Of a DNA stretch of 64,000 nucleotides, positions 9,563 through 18,573 are shown in pieces. Below the pieces are notes generated by a model. It was not told where the DNA came from. It made no database searches and worked only from the letters and a program-made list of their open reading frames with translations. The stretch is from Chryseobacterium taichungense (lineage in GTDB: Bacteria; Bacteroidota; Bacteroidia; Flavobacteriales; Weeksellaceae). Numbering within the stretch: the stretch's first letter is position 1; each line of letters opens with the position of its first letter. The stretch is from assembly GCF_900109935.1 (NCBI RefSeq), contig NZ_FOBV01000003.1:62001-126000 (forward strand), written 5' to 3'. A program made the translations under genes and the position numbers.

Positions 9563-9641
9563 AATGGGCTTTAGCCCATTTACCAGATTAAATAATGCAA
9601 TTGGCTTTAGCCAAACTTAAAATCATTTTGGCTAAAGCCAA
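9563..9641. repeat. Three small palindromes of the GGCTTTAGCC type
   Basis: AATGGGCT-TT-AGCCCATT (9563-9580), TTGGCT-TT-AGCCAA (9601-9614) and TTGGCT-AA-AGCCAA (9628-9641) are near-perfect palindromes sharing a GGCTWWAGCC core. Related fragments recur at about 21880-21990. The following stretch 9642-9790 contains no gene or structure that I recognise. Confidence 0.6.
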
Positions 9642-9835
9642 TCCCGATCAGAAACACCTTCGGCCTGCTTGTCTATAACAACATCCAGAGCATTACGCTG
9701 GGCGATAAGTGTCGCGATTATTATTCTTCAAATAATTTTGTATCGAAATGAAGGAGGTCGTAAATTGGACACAGCTGATTTAATTTTTAACAAAAGATTA
9801 TATTTTCTTCAGTCGTTTTGTAACTTTCTTATCAA

Positions 9836-9843
9836 TAGTTTTG
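9836..9843 (+). promoter_or_regulatory. Candidate -7 box for first DUF5686 gene
   Basis: TAGTTTTG matches TAnnTTTG and lies 21 bases before the ATG at 9865, giving a short leader typical for flavobacteria. Confidence 0.45.
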
Positions 9844-9864
9844 TCTAACTATTAAAAAAGACTA

Positions 9865-12321
9865 ATGACAAAATTTTTATCGCCGCTGTTTTTATTCTTT
9901 ACAGCACTGGTTTTCGGACAGACTCAGTTGAAGGTTTTCAATAAAGCCGACAAGCAACCGATCTATAATGCAGCCGTATATTGTGATGATGCACTGTTGG
10001 GAAAAACGGATCTCAATGGAGCGTTGTCCTTTAAAACGAAATGTAAAAAAGTTGAAATCCTGGCCAGCAATTTTGAAGATGTGACGGCCGATGTAAAGAA
10101 AAATATGGAGGTTGCCATGCAGCCTTTGTCTGAAAAGAGAGGAAATATTGACCGTGTAGTGATCAATGACAAAAGTGATCCGAGAGCACTGAAAATTCTT
10201 GATGAGCTTAATAAAAGGGCCAAAGAAAATTCTCCTAAATCCTTAGATTCCTATAATTTCAAGTCGTATTCTAAATTTTCCATCGACCTCGACAAGGATT
10301 CCATCGATATTTATAAAAACTTTTTAACCGTAAGAAAAGACTCTCTTTCAAAGGTTGACCATAAGGATTTTAAACAAAAAGAAAGCGAGAAAAAAGATTC
10401 CCTGATTGCAGAAGATTTTGTGGAAGCTTCATCGGAGGGGCAGATGTTCCTTTGGGAAAAAGCTGCTGAATACAAATATTCCAAAAAATTTGGTGAAAAA
10501 ACCAATATCATTGATAACCGAATGTCAGGTTTTAAAAATCCAATCTATGAAGCGCTAGCGATTAACATTTCGAATCTTGACAGAACTCCGAGACAGCTGA
10601 GACCGGAAAACAGAAAGCTGTTTAACTATTACCTTACTGACACGATACAGCTTGACGGAAGAAAAACATACGTCATCAAGTTTAAAGAGATCACCGACAA
10701 AAAGAAGCAGAACCCACGGAAATTCAACGGGAAAATCTATGTAGACGCCGACAGCTATGCCCTGAAAAAATTTGAAAGCATCAGCAAAAAAATCAACGAA
10801 GGAAATATCGTCTCTGTATGGAAGCCGATCAATAATAAATGGTTCCTGGATTACGAAGATATCAAACTCAAAATGGGTGATACCAGCTTTGACACTTCAA
10901 AGAAAGACAGTGTAAAAGCAGGTGAAAAAACGAAATACAACAAAAAGAAATTCGGAAATTACCTGTACGTCAAAAACAGATTCTTTGATTTTGAAATCGA
11001 CCAACCGCAGAAAGCTTCCGATTTTAAGGGCTATTCCCTTGAAATGAAAAACTCCGACGGAAGTCTGCTGCAGCAATACAGAACTGATAGTTTGACCACC
11101 AGGGAAAGTAATACTTATACCAAGATCGACAGCTTTGTGCAAAAACATGATTTTGAGAAAAAACTCAATACTTTGACACAGCTTTTAAGAGGAAATCTCC
11201 GCTATAAAATGATCGATTTTGACCTGACCAAATTCATCAGCTATGATAAATACCAGGGATTCCGCCTGGGAGCAGGGATAAAGCTCAATGAAAAATTCAG
11301 CAAAACATTTTCTCCTGACGGATATTTTAGATACGGGTTTAAAGATCACCGCTGGAAATACGGGCTTGGTCTGGATGTAAAACTTTCTGATAAAAGGACC
11401 TCCGTCTTCCGGGTTGAATATGTAGATGATGTATTTGCTGCCGGAAGATTCAGCAACCAGATGTGGGATATGATGATGAAAATATCTGATTTAAATCTTG
11501 ACCTCCATAATTCGACATTCTACAGAAATCAGAGATATGGAGCTTCTTTCCTGTATGATATTTCCAACTCATTAAGCATGAAAATTGCGGTGAACAAAGA
11601 GAAACAGAATGCTCTTTTTGATTACCAGTATAAAAATATGGGAAACAGTTTTGACAATACAAACGCTGTTTTATCTTTGAAATTTGCCCCAAATGACAAG
11701 AATATTATGACCCCTTCTGGGAAATACACGTATGAAAAAGGCTACCCGCAAGTATTTTTAAATTATGAAAAAGGCTTTAAAACCTTAGGCGGAGATTTGG
11801 ATTACAACAGACTTGACGCATTGATTATCCATCAGTTCAGATCAAAACTGGGATATACCAACATCAAACTTTTCGGTGGAATTTCTTCGGGAACGGCTCC
11901 TATCTGGAAAAACTTTGAAATCGCAGGACAGAATGATGCGAATATCGATCACTGGTATTCCAATATAAGCACCCCTTCCAATTTCGGATTTGCTACCATG
12001 CCTTCGGGGACTTTCTTTGCGGATAAATTTGCCGGGTTTAAAATTTCACAAAGCCTTCCTTTCCGATTTAAAACGTTGGGTAAAAGATATTCAGATATCG
12101 AATTGGAATATCAGTCGGCCATCGGTGATTTTAAAAATGCAGGAGATCATCAGTTCCAATTCCGTCCGCTGGATCACTATTACCAGGAAGCCGGTGTGAT
12201 GTGGAACAGATTTTTAGGAACCGGATTCGGTGTAGGCTTTTCCTACAGACTCGGCTATTATCAGACCTCAGAGTTTAAGGAAAATATGGGAATTAAGATC
12301 AAGTTTAATCTTTTAAACTAA
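9865..12321 (+). CDS. DUF5686/carboxypeptidase-regulatory-like outer-membrane protein
   Basis: This 818-residue protein has a signal peptide (MTKFLSPLFLFFTALVFGQ), then a carboxypeptidase-regulatory-like beta-sandwich (about 20-95, starting LKVFNKADKQPIYNAAVYC), then a DUF5686 region beginning VVINDKSDPRALKILDELN. The C-terminal half is rich in alternating aromatic strands (for example RYGFKDHRWKYGLGLDVKL) and ends in FNLLN, consistent with an outer-membrane beta-barrel. The family is common in Bacteroidota and of unknown function; a role in outer-membrane assembly or transport is only a guess. The next gene is a paralog without the N-terminal sandwich domain. Confidence 0.85.
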   Translation: MTKFLSPLFLFFTALVFGQTQLKVFNKADKQPIYNAAVYCDDALLGKTDLNGALSFKTKCKKVEILASNFEDVTADVKKNMEVAMQPLSEKRGNIDRVVINDKSDPRALKILDELNKRAKENSPKSLDSYNFKSYSKFSIDLDKDSIDIYKNFLTVRKDSLSKVDHKDFKQKESEKKDSLIAEDFVEASSEGQMFLWEKAAEYKYSKKFGEKTNIIDNRMSGFKNPIYEALAINISNLDRTPRQLRPENRKLFNYYLTDTIQLDGRKTYVIKFKEITDKKKQNPRKFNGKIYVDADSYALKKFESISKKINEGNIVSVWKPINNKWFLDYEDIKLKMGDTSFDTSKKDSVKAGEKTKYNKKKFGNYLYVKNRFFDFEIDQPQKASDFKGYSLEMKNSDGSLLQQYRTDSLTTRESNTYTKIDSFVQKHDFEKKLNTLTQLLRGNLRYKMIDFDLTKFISYDKYQGFRLGAGIKLNEKFSKTFSPDGYFRYGFKDHRWKYGLGLDVKLSDKRTSVFRVEYVDDVFAAGRFSNQMWDMMMKISDLNLDLHNSTFYRNQRYGASFLYDISNSLSMKIAVNKEKQNALFDYQYKNMGNSFDNTNAVLSLKFAPNDKNIMTPSGKYTYEKGYPQVFLNYEKGFKTLGGDLDYNRLDALIIHQFRSKLGYTNIKLFGGISSGTAPIWKNFEIAGQNDANIDHWYSNISTPSNFGFATMPSGTFFADKFAGFKISQSLPFRFKTLGKRYSDIELEYQSAIGDFKNAGDHQFQFRPLDHYYQEAGVMWNRFLGTGFGVGFSYRLGYYQTSEFKENMGIKIKFNLLN

Positions 12322-12422
12322 ATCGCACAACATTAAAAATTTAATATTAAGTCTGTTTAAACTTTTGCAGTTAATCCTGAAATTAGTTTAAACAAGTTTA
12401 TTTAAAAAAAATGAAATACCAG

Positions 12423-12447
12423 ATCCCGGAAATCCCGGGATTTTTTG
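12423..12447 (+). terminator. Rho-independent terminator after the first DUF5686 gene
   Basis: ATCCCGG (12423-12429) and CCGGGAT (12435-12441) form a seven-base-pair stem with loop AAATC, followed by TTTTT. It separates the transcription units of the two DUF5686 paralogs. Confidence 0.8.
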
Positions 12448-12538
12448 TGATTGATAACTCTTATGAAATAGGCAGTGAATATCAATGGATAAAAACTTTT
12501 ACAGGAGAATAAATATTATTAATTTTGACCTGTTTTCT

Positions 12539-14746
12539 ATGAAAGGGGTTGTATTGATTATATGTTTCTGTATGGGTATTTTTGGTTTTTCACAATCAAA
12601 AGTTACTTCTATTGAAGCTGTTGTCATCGAGGATAAAAGTGATCCCAGAGCACTTGAAATTCTGAAAAAGGTCAATCAAAAGTTCAGTGAAAATTCTCCG
12701 AAAACACTAGATTCTTATTCCTATAAATCGTACGAAAAAATCTCCCTGGATATTGATGAAGACAGCATTTCGCAATATAGACAGTTCTTCGAAAATGCCG
12801 ATTTATTCAGAAAAAAAAGAGAGAAAGATTCCCTGAACAATGTATCTGCCAGAAAGATATTTTCAAAAAGTAAATTATTCTTATGGGAAAGGGCTCAGGA
12901 ATTTTTATATTCAAAAAAATATGGTGAAAAAATCAACATTCTCGACAACAGAATTTCCGGGCTGAAGCAGCCGATCTATGAACTGATCGCGCTTCAGCAA
13001 AGTAACCGCGACCAGCTTCCCGCCCAACTGAAACGGGAAAACAGAGGATTGTACAGGTTCTTTTTGACCGATACTATTGAAATAGACGGAAGGAAGAATT
13101 TTGTGATCCGTTTCAGGGAAGTCAACTACAAAAATCCGGATAAAAAGAGAAAATATAACGGTGCGATTTATATTGACACTGAAACGTACGGTATCAAGAA
13201 AATCGAAAATTTCAGCAAAAATAAAAACGACGGTATCATTACCAGCACCTGGATTTATTTCAATAATAAATGGTTCCTCGCCCATGAAACCGTAAAGCTC
13301 AAGATGAGTAATATGGTGATGGAAGAAGATAACAAAGAAGATCCTGACGAAAAACGTGAGAAAAATAAGAAACAGAGTTTTGGAACTTATGCCTTTCTGA
13401 CTTCACGGTATTTTGACTATCAGTCGCCTGCAGAAAATGAGAAAAATAAATTTAAAGGGTATACTTTTTCCGTAAAAAATATTGACGGAAGAACATTGGA
13501 TCAATATAGAACAGATCCTTTAACAGATAGAGAAAGGAACACTTATAAAACCATCGATAGTCTTGGAAAAATATACAATATTGACCGGAAAGCAAGAGTG
13601 CTGGGAGGATTGTTATTAAACGGACAAATAAAAGTAGGCGTTGTGGATTTTGCCGTGGATGAAATTGTTAATTATAATTTATATGAAGGCTTCAGGGTTG
13701 GTTTGAAAGCTAAACTGAATGAAAGCTTCAATCCGTATTTTTCTCCTGATTACACTTTTGCCTATGGTTTTAAAGATGACAAATGGAAATACAGGATCGG
13801 ACTCGACATTAAAACGACCTTGGAAAAAGATTCCTATTTCAGGATTGATTATTATGATGATGTGACTGCTTCCGGAGAATTTTACAGAAGACTCTGGAAT
13901 TTTAAGATGAGAATGGCAAACTATGGGAATAATTTGAACAACGACCGTTATTATCGTTACAGAGGTGGCTCTGTTTCGTATTTAAATGACGTGACTAACG
14001 GATTGACGTTGGTATTTGCAGCCAGAAAAAATCTTGAAGAAGCGATGTTTGATTATTCTTTCCGTGGAAGAGGCTCTTCTTTTGGCAATTTCAATACCTT
14101 ATTTACTTTAAAATACTCTCCGAATTCCACCAACATCATGACGCCTCAGGGAAAATCCCTGATCGATCAGAAATATCCTGAATTATATTTCAATTATGAA
14201 CAGAGCTATAAACTAATTGGTGGGGATTTTAATTATACGAGATTTGATGCGCTCATTGTCCATAATTTTAAAACCATGCTGGGAACCACCGGCTTCCGTC
14301 TTTATGGAGGAATGGTCTTTGGAGACGCCCCAATCTGGAAAAACTTTACCATGAACGGACTGGCCTCCCCGAGAAGGGATTTTAATTTTAACCTGACTTC
14401 ATTTCTCGGATTTGCCACGCTGAAAGGCGGAAAATACTATAATGACCGGTTTGTGGCGTATTATTTTACGCATAAACTGCCATTGTATTTTAAAAGCTTT
14501 GGACAAAATATCTCAAGTTTTGATTTTGTGCTGAGAGGAACTATCGGAAATATGGCGCATCCGGAATATCATCAGTTTAGGTTCAGACCGCTGGATCATC
14601 TTTATCAGGAAGTTGGCCTTGAATGGAACAATTTCCTTTCCACTTATTTTAATCTCGGCCTGTTTTACAGGGTAGGTTATTATACCACCCGGAATTTTAA
14701 GCAGAACTTTGCGGTCCAGTTTAAATTAAAACTTTTGGAATTTTAG
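12539..14746 (+). CDS. DUF5686 outer-membrane protein, paralog
   Basis: From this start the protein is 735 residues. It has a clean signal peptide MKGVVLIICFCMGIFGFSQ and then VVIEDKSDPRALEILKKVN, the same DUF5686 opening as the upstream gene, but without the carboxypeptidase-regulatory-like domain. Shared blocks include LDSYSYKSYEKIS, FLWERAQEFLYSKKYGEK and QFRFRPLDHLYQE, and it ends FKLKLLEF like a barrel protein. A longer frame opens at 12485, but it would place 18 polar residues before the signal peptide, and a TAATTTTG -7-like box sits at 12520-12527, so the Met at 12539 is preferred. A terminator lies between the two paralogs, so they are separately transcribed. Confidence 0.82.
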   Translation: MKGVVLIICFCMGIFGFSQSKVTSIEAVVIEDKSDPRALEILKKVNQKFSENSPKTLDSYSYKSYEKISLDIDEDSISQYRQFFENADLFRKKREKDSLNNVSARKIFSKSKLFLWERAQEFLYSKKYGEKINILDNRISGLKQPIYELIALQQSNRDQLPAQLKRENRGLYRFFLTDTIEIDGRKNFVIRFREVNYKNPDKKRKYNGAIYIDTETYGIKKIENFSKNKNDGIITSTWIYFNNKWFLAHETVKLKMSNMVMEEDNKEDPDEKREKNKKQSFGTYAFLTSRYFDYQSPAENEKNKFKGYTFSVKNIDGRTLDQYRTDPLTDRERNTYKTIDSLGKIYNIDRKARVLGGLLLNGQIKVGVVDFAVDEIVNYNLYEGFRVGLKAKLNESFNPYFSPDYTFAYGFKDDKWKYRIGLDIKTTLEKDSYFRIDYYDDVTASGEFYRRLWNFKMRMANYGNNLNNDRYYRYRGGSVSYLNDVTNGLTLVFAARKNLEEAMFDYSFRGRGSSFGNFNTLFTLKYSPNSTNIMTPQGKSLIDQKYPELYFNYEQSYKLIGGDFNYTRFDALIVHNFKTMLGTTGFRLYGGMVFGDAPIWKNFTMNGLASPRRDFNFNLTSFLGFATLKGGKYYNDRFVAYYFTHKLPLYFKSFGQNISSFDFVLRGTIGNMAHPEYHQFRFRPLDHLYQEVGLEWNNFLSTYFNLGLFYRVGYYTTRNFKQNFAVQFKLKLLEF

Positions 14747-14993
14747 GAGCATATTTAAATTTTACTAAATAAATTTTTTATAGTTTTTCCTTAATTTTCT
14801 AAATTAAATAAACTTTGTTTATTCTTAATTCAACATTAAGAATTTCAGTGAGTTAAACTTTATTTTGATTAAGGAATCAATACATTGATTTTAATAAGTT
14901 TTTTAAGCTAAAAGACCTTAATTCCTTAATGTTAAGATATAAATTATAATTTTAAACAGATTTTAATATTTTAATCAAAACAATACAATCTAC

Positions 14994-15230
14994 ATGCAAA
15001 AAATCGAAATAAAAGCAGAGCAATTTTTCGAATTATTAAAATTAAAAGACACTTCGATGTGGGAAATTTTCGCCCAGATGATTGATGGGAATGAAAAGGA
15101 AATCATTTTCCTTGATAACGAAGATAAGATACTTTTCAACTATATTCTCCCGAATAACCCGGAAAAGCTGGAAGAAGACCGTAAAGAATTTTCGAAGCAG
15201 TTTGCGGACAAGCTTGCGAATCTTAATTGA
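14994..15230 (+). CDS. Small conserved-looking protein of unknown function
   Basis: This 78-residue acidic protein (MQKIEIKAEQFFELLKLKD...) has no signal peptide, no membrane segment and no cysteine. It is predicted mostly helical, with a short strand pair in KEIIFLDNEDKILFNYILP. Coding is supported by normal codon use and a clear stop before a convergent inverted repeat. I recognise no domain. The 247-base gap upstream is very AT-rich and holds a small palindrome AATAAAC-TTT-GTTTATT (about 14806-14823) but no other clear feature. Confidence 0.65.
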   Translation: MQKIEIKAEQFFELLKLKDTSMWEIFAQMIDGNEKEIIFLDNEDKILFNYILPNNPEKLEEDRKEFSKQFADKLANLN

Positions 15231-15233
15231 GGG

Positions 15234-15367
15234 GAGAGTTTGAGGGTTTTAGTGTGATAGAATTTAGCTTATGCAAAAAGAGTCAGAGAGTTTTGGTATC
15301 TATAATATTTTTTTTAAAATAATAGATTAACGCTTCTACACTAAAACACTCCCACTCTCAAACCCTC
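15234..15367. repeat. Imperfect inverted repeat between convergent genes
   Basis: GAGAGTTTGAGGGTTTTAGTGT (two parts, 15234-15255) is mirrored by ACACTAAAACACTCCC and ACTCTCAAACCCTC at 15338-15367; the right arm runs into the 3' end of folP. It may fold as a long terminator for both genes. Similar ACTCTCAAACTCTCC sequence occurs upstream of folP at about 16340-16400. Confidence 0.5.
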
Positions 15368-16251
15368 TTACTCATAAACAGATCAACTGTTTTCTTTGCC
15401 TCTGCAACATCATGAACGCGTAGAATTTTTGCGCCTTGCTGTAGGACTTTCAAATGAAGTTTCTGGGTTTCTTCATTGATGTCGAGAGCAGATTTTCCTA
15501 ATGGTTTATATATAAACGATTTCCTTGAAATTCCGATCAATAAAGGAAATTTACCAAATCCAAAATATTTTACTTCATCTATCATCTTCATCTGATCTTC
15601 TACCGTTTTACCAAAACCGAAACCAGGATCTAGAATAATATCTTTAACGCCTTTATTTAATAATTCATTGGTTTTTTCAGAAAAATATTGGTTAATTGAA
15701 AGAACAATATCAGCGAATTTTATTTTATCGTGCATGGTTTCGTACGAAGGATTTACATGCATCAGAATATAAGGAAGCTTTGTTTCAGCAGCGGTATCAA
15801 ACATTTTATCATCATAATGCCCTCCGGAAATATCGTTAATGATATCAATTCCTTCATTAAAGCCAAATCTTACCGTTTCAGCGTAGAAAGTATCCAGGGA
15901 AATCAATACTTCAGGAAACTCTCTTTTAATTAAAGAGATCATGCTTCCGATTCTATTGATTTCCTCTTCGGCACTCAGAAATTCAGCATGCGGACGTGTC
16001 GATTGCGGACCAATATCTATAATTTCCGCTCCTTCCGTCAACATTTTATGGGTTTGTTCTAATGCTGATTTCTCAGTATTGAATTTTCCACCGTCAGAAA
16101 ATGAATCTGGTGTGAGGTTGAGAATTCCCATGATCTTCGGCACCGAGAGATCCACCAGCCTTCCATTGCAGTTGATTGAATTAAAAGTTTGGAAGTTTAA
16201 AGTGTCCGAAAGTGAAGAAACCTGCAAGCCGGATAAATGATGATGAGACAT
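15358..16251 (-). CDS. folP: Dihydropteroate synthase
   Basis: This 297-residue enzyme condenses p-aminobenzoate with dihydropterin pyrophosphate in folate synthesis and is the sulfonamide target. The motifs are PKIMGILNLTPDSFSDGGKF (pterin site), GAEIIDIGPQSTRPHAEFLS, SLDTFYAETVRFG, DIINDISGG, ILDPGFGFGKT, and GISRKSFI. It ends RVHDVAEAKKTVDLF as the family does. Length is slightly above the usual ~270 because of a 30-residue N-terminal extension. The DUF1599 operon is divergent from it. Confidence 0.96.
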   Translation of the reverse strand: MSHHHLSGLQVSSLSDTLNFQTFNSINCNGRLVDLSVPKIMGILNLTPDSFSDGGKFNTEKSALEQTHKMLTEGAEIIDIGPQSTRPHAEFLSAEEEINRIGSMISLIKREFPEVLISLDTFYAETVRFGFNEGIDIINDISGGHYDDKMFDTAAETKLPYILMHVNPSYETMHDKIKFADIVLSINQYFSEKTNELLNKGVKDIILDPGFGFGKTVEDQMKMIDEVKYFGFGKFPLLIGISRKSFIYKPLGKSALDINEETQKLHLKVLQQGAKILRVHDVAEAKKTVDLFMSKRV

Positions 16252-16412
16252 GACAATATAAGCTGAAATTTATGGTACAAAAATAAAACAAAAAGATTCT
16301 TCTTGCTTAAAAATTCTATAATTCAAAACATCTACTTCTCAAACACATATACTCTCCTACCTTATACTCTCAAACTCTCCGGTTCCAAAACCCTTCAACA
16401 CACAAAAATTCG

Positions 16413-16420
16413 TATATTTG
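16413..16420 (+). promoter_or_regulatory. Candidate -7 box deciding the DUF1599 start
   Basis: TATATTTG matches TAnnTTTG, 18 bases before the ATG at 16438. It lies inside the longer open frame that begins at 16303, which argues that the shorter start is the real one. Confidence 0.5.
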
Positions 16421-16437
16421 AAAGATTAAGAGAATTT

Positions 16438-17001
16438 ATGTCAGAAACATCAGTACAGTTTGAGAAAATTATCAGTCAGTGCCGTGAGCTTTTCAGCAAA
16501 AAACTACAGGATTACGGACCGGCATGGAGGGTTTTACGACCTAGCTCTATTACCGATCAGATTTATATTAAAATCAACAGAATCCGTACCCTGCAGATGA
16601 CCGATAAAAAAATGGTGGATGAAAGTGAGGAGGGTGAATTTGTCGCCATTATCAATTATTCGATCATTGGGCTTATCCAGCTTGAAAAGGGCTTTTCAAA
16701 TGATTTTAATGAGAATAACGAAGAGATCCTCAAACTTTATGATCAATATGCTACCGAAGCCAGACAATTGATGGAACGAAAAAACCATGATTACGGTGAG
16801 GCCTGGAGAGACATGAGAATTTCGTCGATCACAGATCTGATTTATCAAAAAGTATTGAGAACAAAACAAATAGAAGACAACCAGGGAGTAACGGTTGTTT
16901 CTGAAGGCCTGGATGCCAATTATTTTGATATGCTGAATTATTCCGTTTTCTGTCTCATCAAATTCTCTGAACAGGAAAACAAAGTTGAATCCAAAAACTA
17001 A
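16438..17001 (+). CDS. DUF1599 protein with two tandem domain copies
   Basis: From this start the protein is 187 residues (MSETSVQFEKII...). It has two copies of the DUF1599 motif: KKLQDYGPAWRVLRPSSITDQIYIK near the N-terminus and KNHDYGEAWRDMRISSITDLIYQK about 80-90 residues later, so it is an internally duplicated helical protein. DUF1599 has been linked to nucleotide or base modification (Nmad1) in phage-like contexts, but here it heads a housekeeping operon; the activity is unknown. The upstream extension to 16303 has odd, low-complexity content and contains a promoter-like box, so it was excluded. The next gene starts four bases after its stop. Confidence 0.85.
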   Translation: MSETSVQFEKIISQCRELFSKKLQDYGPAWRVLRPSSITDQIYIKINRIRTLQMTDKKMVDESEEGEFVAIINYSIIGLIQLEKGFSNDFNENNEEILKLYDQYATEARQLMERKNHDYGEAWRDMRISSITDLIYQKVLRTKQIEDNQGVTVVSEGLDANYFDMLNYSVFCLIKFSEQENKVESKN

Positions 17002-17005
17002 TTAT

Positions 17006-18115
17006 ATGATCAAAGGTTTATTACGTTTTATTGTTGCGGTTATTTTTATCCTTTCGGGATTTGTAAAAGCAGTGGATCTGGTCGGATTTTCCTTTAAAAT
17101 GGAAGAATACTTCTCTCCTGCGGTATTCAATATGCCTTTTTTTGAAAAATTTGCCCTGTTGTTTTCGGTAATCGTTGTAATTCTGGAACTTTTGCTCGGA
17201 TTTATGCTTTTGCTAAAACTTAAGCTTAAATTTACCCTTTCAGCATTGATTGCACTTTGTGTTTTCTTTGGATTTCTGACTTTCTATTCTGCGTATTTCA
17301 ATGTGGTGACGGATTGCGGATGCTTTGGGGATGCGATTAAGTTTACTCCGTGGCAAAGCTTTATTAAAGATATTGTACTTCTGTTCGCTTTAATTGTTCT
17401 CTTCATTCTTTACAGAAAAGATTTTAAGAAAAAAAATGAATACAGCTACGGTGAAAAAAAAGAATCCAACAACGTAAGATATATCCTTTTGGCGGTATTT
17501 TCTGTCGTAATGATTGGTATTGGAACTTACGGAATTTTATATGAACCGGTTATTGACTTCCGTGATTATAAAATAGGAACCGACTTAAAAGCTGAGAAAG
17601 AAAAAATCAATAAAAATCCATCCGAATATAAAACGTTCTATTCTCTTAAAAATCAGAAGACAGGAGAAATACTGAAAGTAAACCAGGATGATTATATTAA
17701 AGAAACAAAATATTGGGCTGAAGGATCACCATGGAAAATTGAAGAAGGGAAAAATGAATCCGTTTTGGTAAAAGAAGGGTATAAATCTGAGATCGTAAAA
17801 TTCAAAATTGAAGATCCTACCGGAATGGATATGACTGAAGAAGTGATCAATGCGCCGAAAGCCATCCTTGTATTCTCTTATCATCCGAAAGAAGTTTCCC
17901 CGGAATTGCTGAAACAGGTGGAAGCCAAAGTAAAATCACAAAAAGCCAATGTTGTGTATGGCGTTTCCACGGATCCGAATACTTTTAAAACTATTAAAAA
18001 CATGATGATGGATGGCACTGCCATTAAAACCATTGCAAGAAGCAATCCATTTGTTCTTGTTTTGCAAAACGGCAAAATCATAGATAAACAGCCGGCAAAA
18101 GAATACATTAAATAA
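17006..18115 (+). CDS. BT_3928-like DoxX/MauE membrane protein with thioredoxin-like C-terminus
   Basis: From this start the protein is 369 residues. The N-terminal ~135 residues have four membrane segments of the DoxX/MauE type (MIKGLLRFIVAVIFILSGF at the start) with a DCGCFGDAIKF cysteine motif, as in MauE. After another membrane segment (about 155-175) comes an extracytoplasmic domain, and the last ~90 residues (KAILVFSYHPKEVSPELLKQ, NPFVLVLQNGKII) resemble a thioredoxin-like fold without a CxxC. The Bacteroidota family BT_3928 has this layout; the role is unknown but redox-related chemistry in the membrane is plausible. An in-frame Met at 16985 overlaps the upstream gene and was not chosen. 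Confidence 0.8.
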   Translation: MIKGLLRFIVAVIFILSGFVKAVDLVGFSFKMEEYFSPAVFNMPFFEKFALLFSVIVVILELLLGFMLLLKLKLKFTLSALIALCVFFGFLTFYSAYFNVVTDCGCFGDAIKFTPWQSFIKDIVLLFALIVLFILYRKDFKKKNEYSYGEKKESNNVRYILLAVFSVVMIGIGTYGILYEPVIDFRDYKIGTDLKAEKEKINKNPSEYKTFYSLKNQKTGEILKVNQDDYIKETKYWAEGSPWKIEEGKNESVLVKEGYKSEIVKFKIEDPTGMDMTEEVINAPKAILVFSYHPKEVSPELLKQVEAKVKSQKANVVYGVSTDPNTFKTIKNMMMDGTAIKTIARSNPFVLVLQNGKIIDKQPAKEYIK

Positions 18116-18161
18116 TTCTTTGTCTAAATCTAAACACTAAACTTTAATTATATATTTACTC

Positions 18162-18512
18162 ATGCAGAAATCAAATAAACCGATCGCCGGATACCATTTA
18201 TTAATGATATTATCGTCGATAGACGGAGAATTTGCCCCGGAAGAAGGAATGCTGGTTCAGCAATATCTGGCAGATGAATTTCCTTTCAAAATGGATCTTG
18301 ATAATGAGCTTGAAACCATCGCTTTGCTGAAGCCCGAAGAATGGAAAGGACACTTTGAGTTTCATGCTAACTGCTTTTATGATGACTCTACGGAAGAGGA
18401 GCGTCAGAGCTTTATCCAATTCGCTAAAACTTTAATCAAAGCTGACAATAAGGTAACCGACGAAGAGCATTCTTACTATACTCTTTTAAAAAAAATCTGG
18501 AATATTAATTAA
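18162..18512 (+). CDS. TerB-like helical protein
   Basis: This 116-residue protein begins with GYHLLMILSSIDGEFAPEEG and has a second acidic helix pair near KTLIKADNKVTDEEHSYY. The D-G-E and D-x-K-V-T-x-E-E patterns are those of the TerB/tellurite-resistance-like fold, a helical domain that binds metals in some members. It sits in the same orientation between the BT_3928-like gene and tpiA. The physiological role is unknown. Confidence 0.7.
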   Translation: MQKSNKPIAGYHLLMILSSIDGEFAPEEGMLVQQYLADEFPFKMDLDNELETIALLKPEEWKGHFEFHANCFYDDSTEEERQSFIQFAKTLIKADNKVTDEEHSYYTLLKKIWNIN

Positions 18513-18573
18513 TTGAGAACAGAATTAGCTTTCTCTAATTCTAACCTCAACTTCTAAAAATAAATAAGAAACT

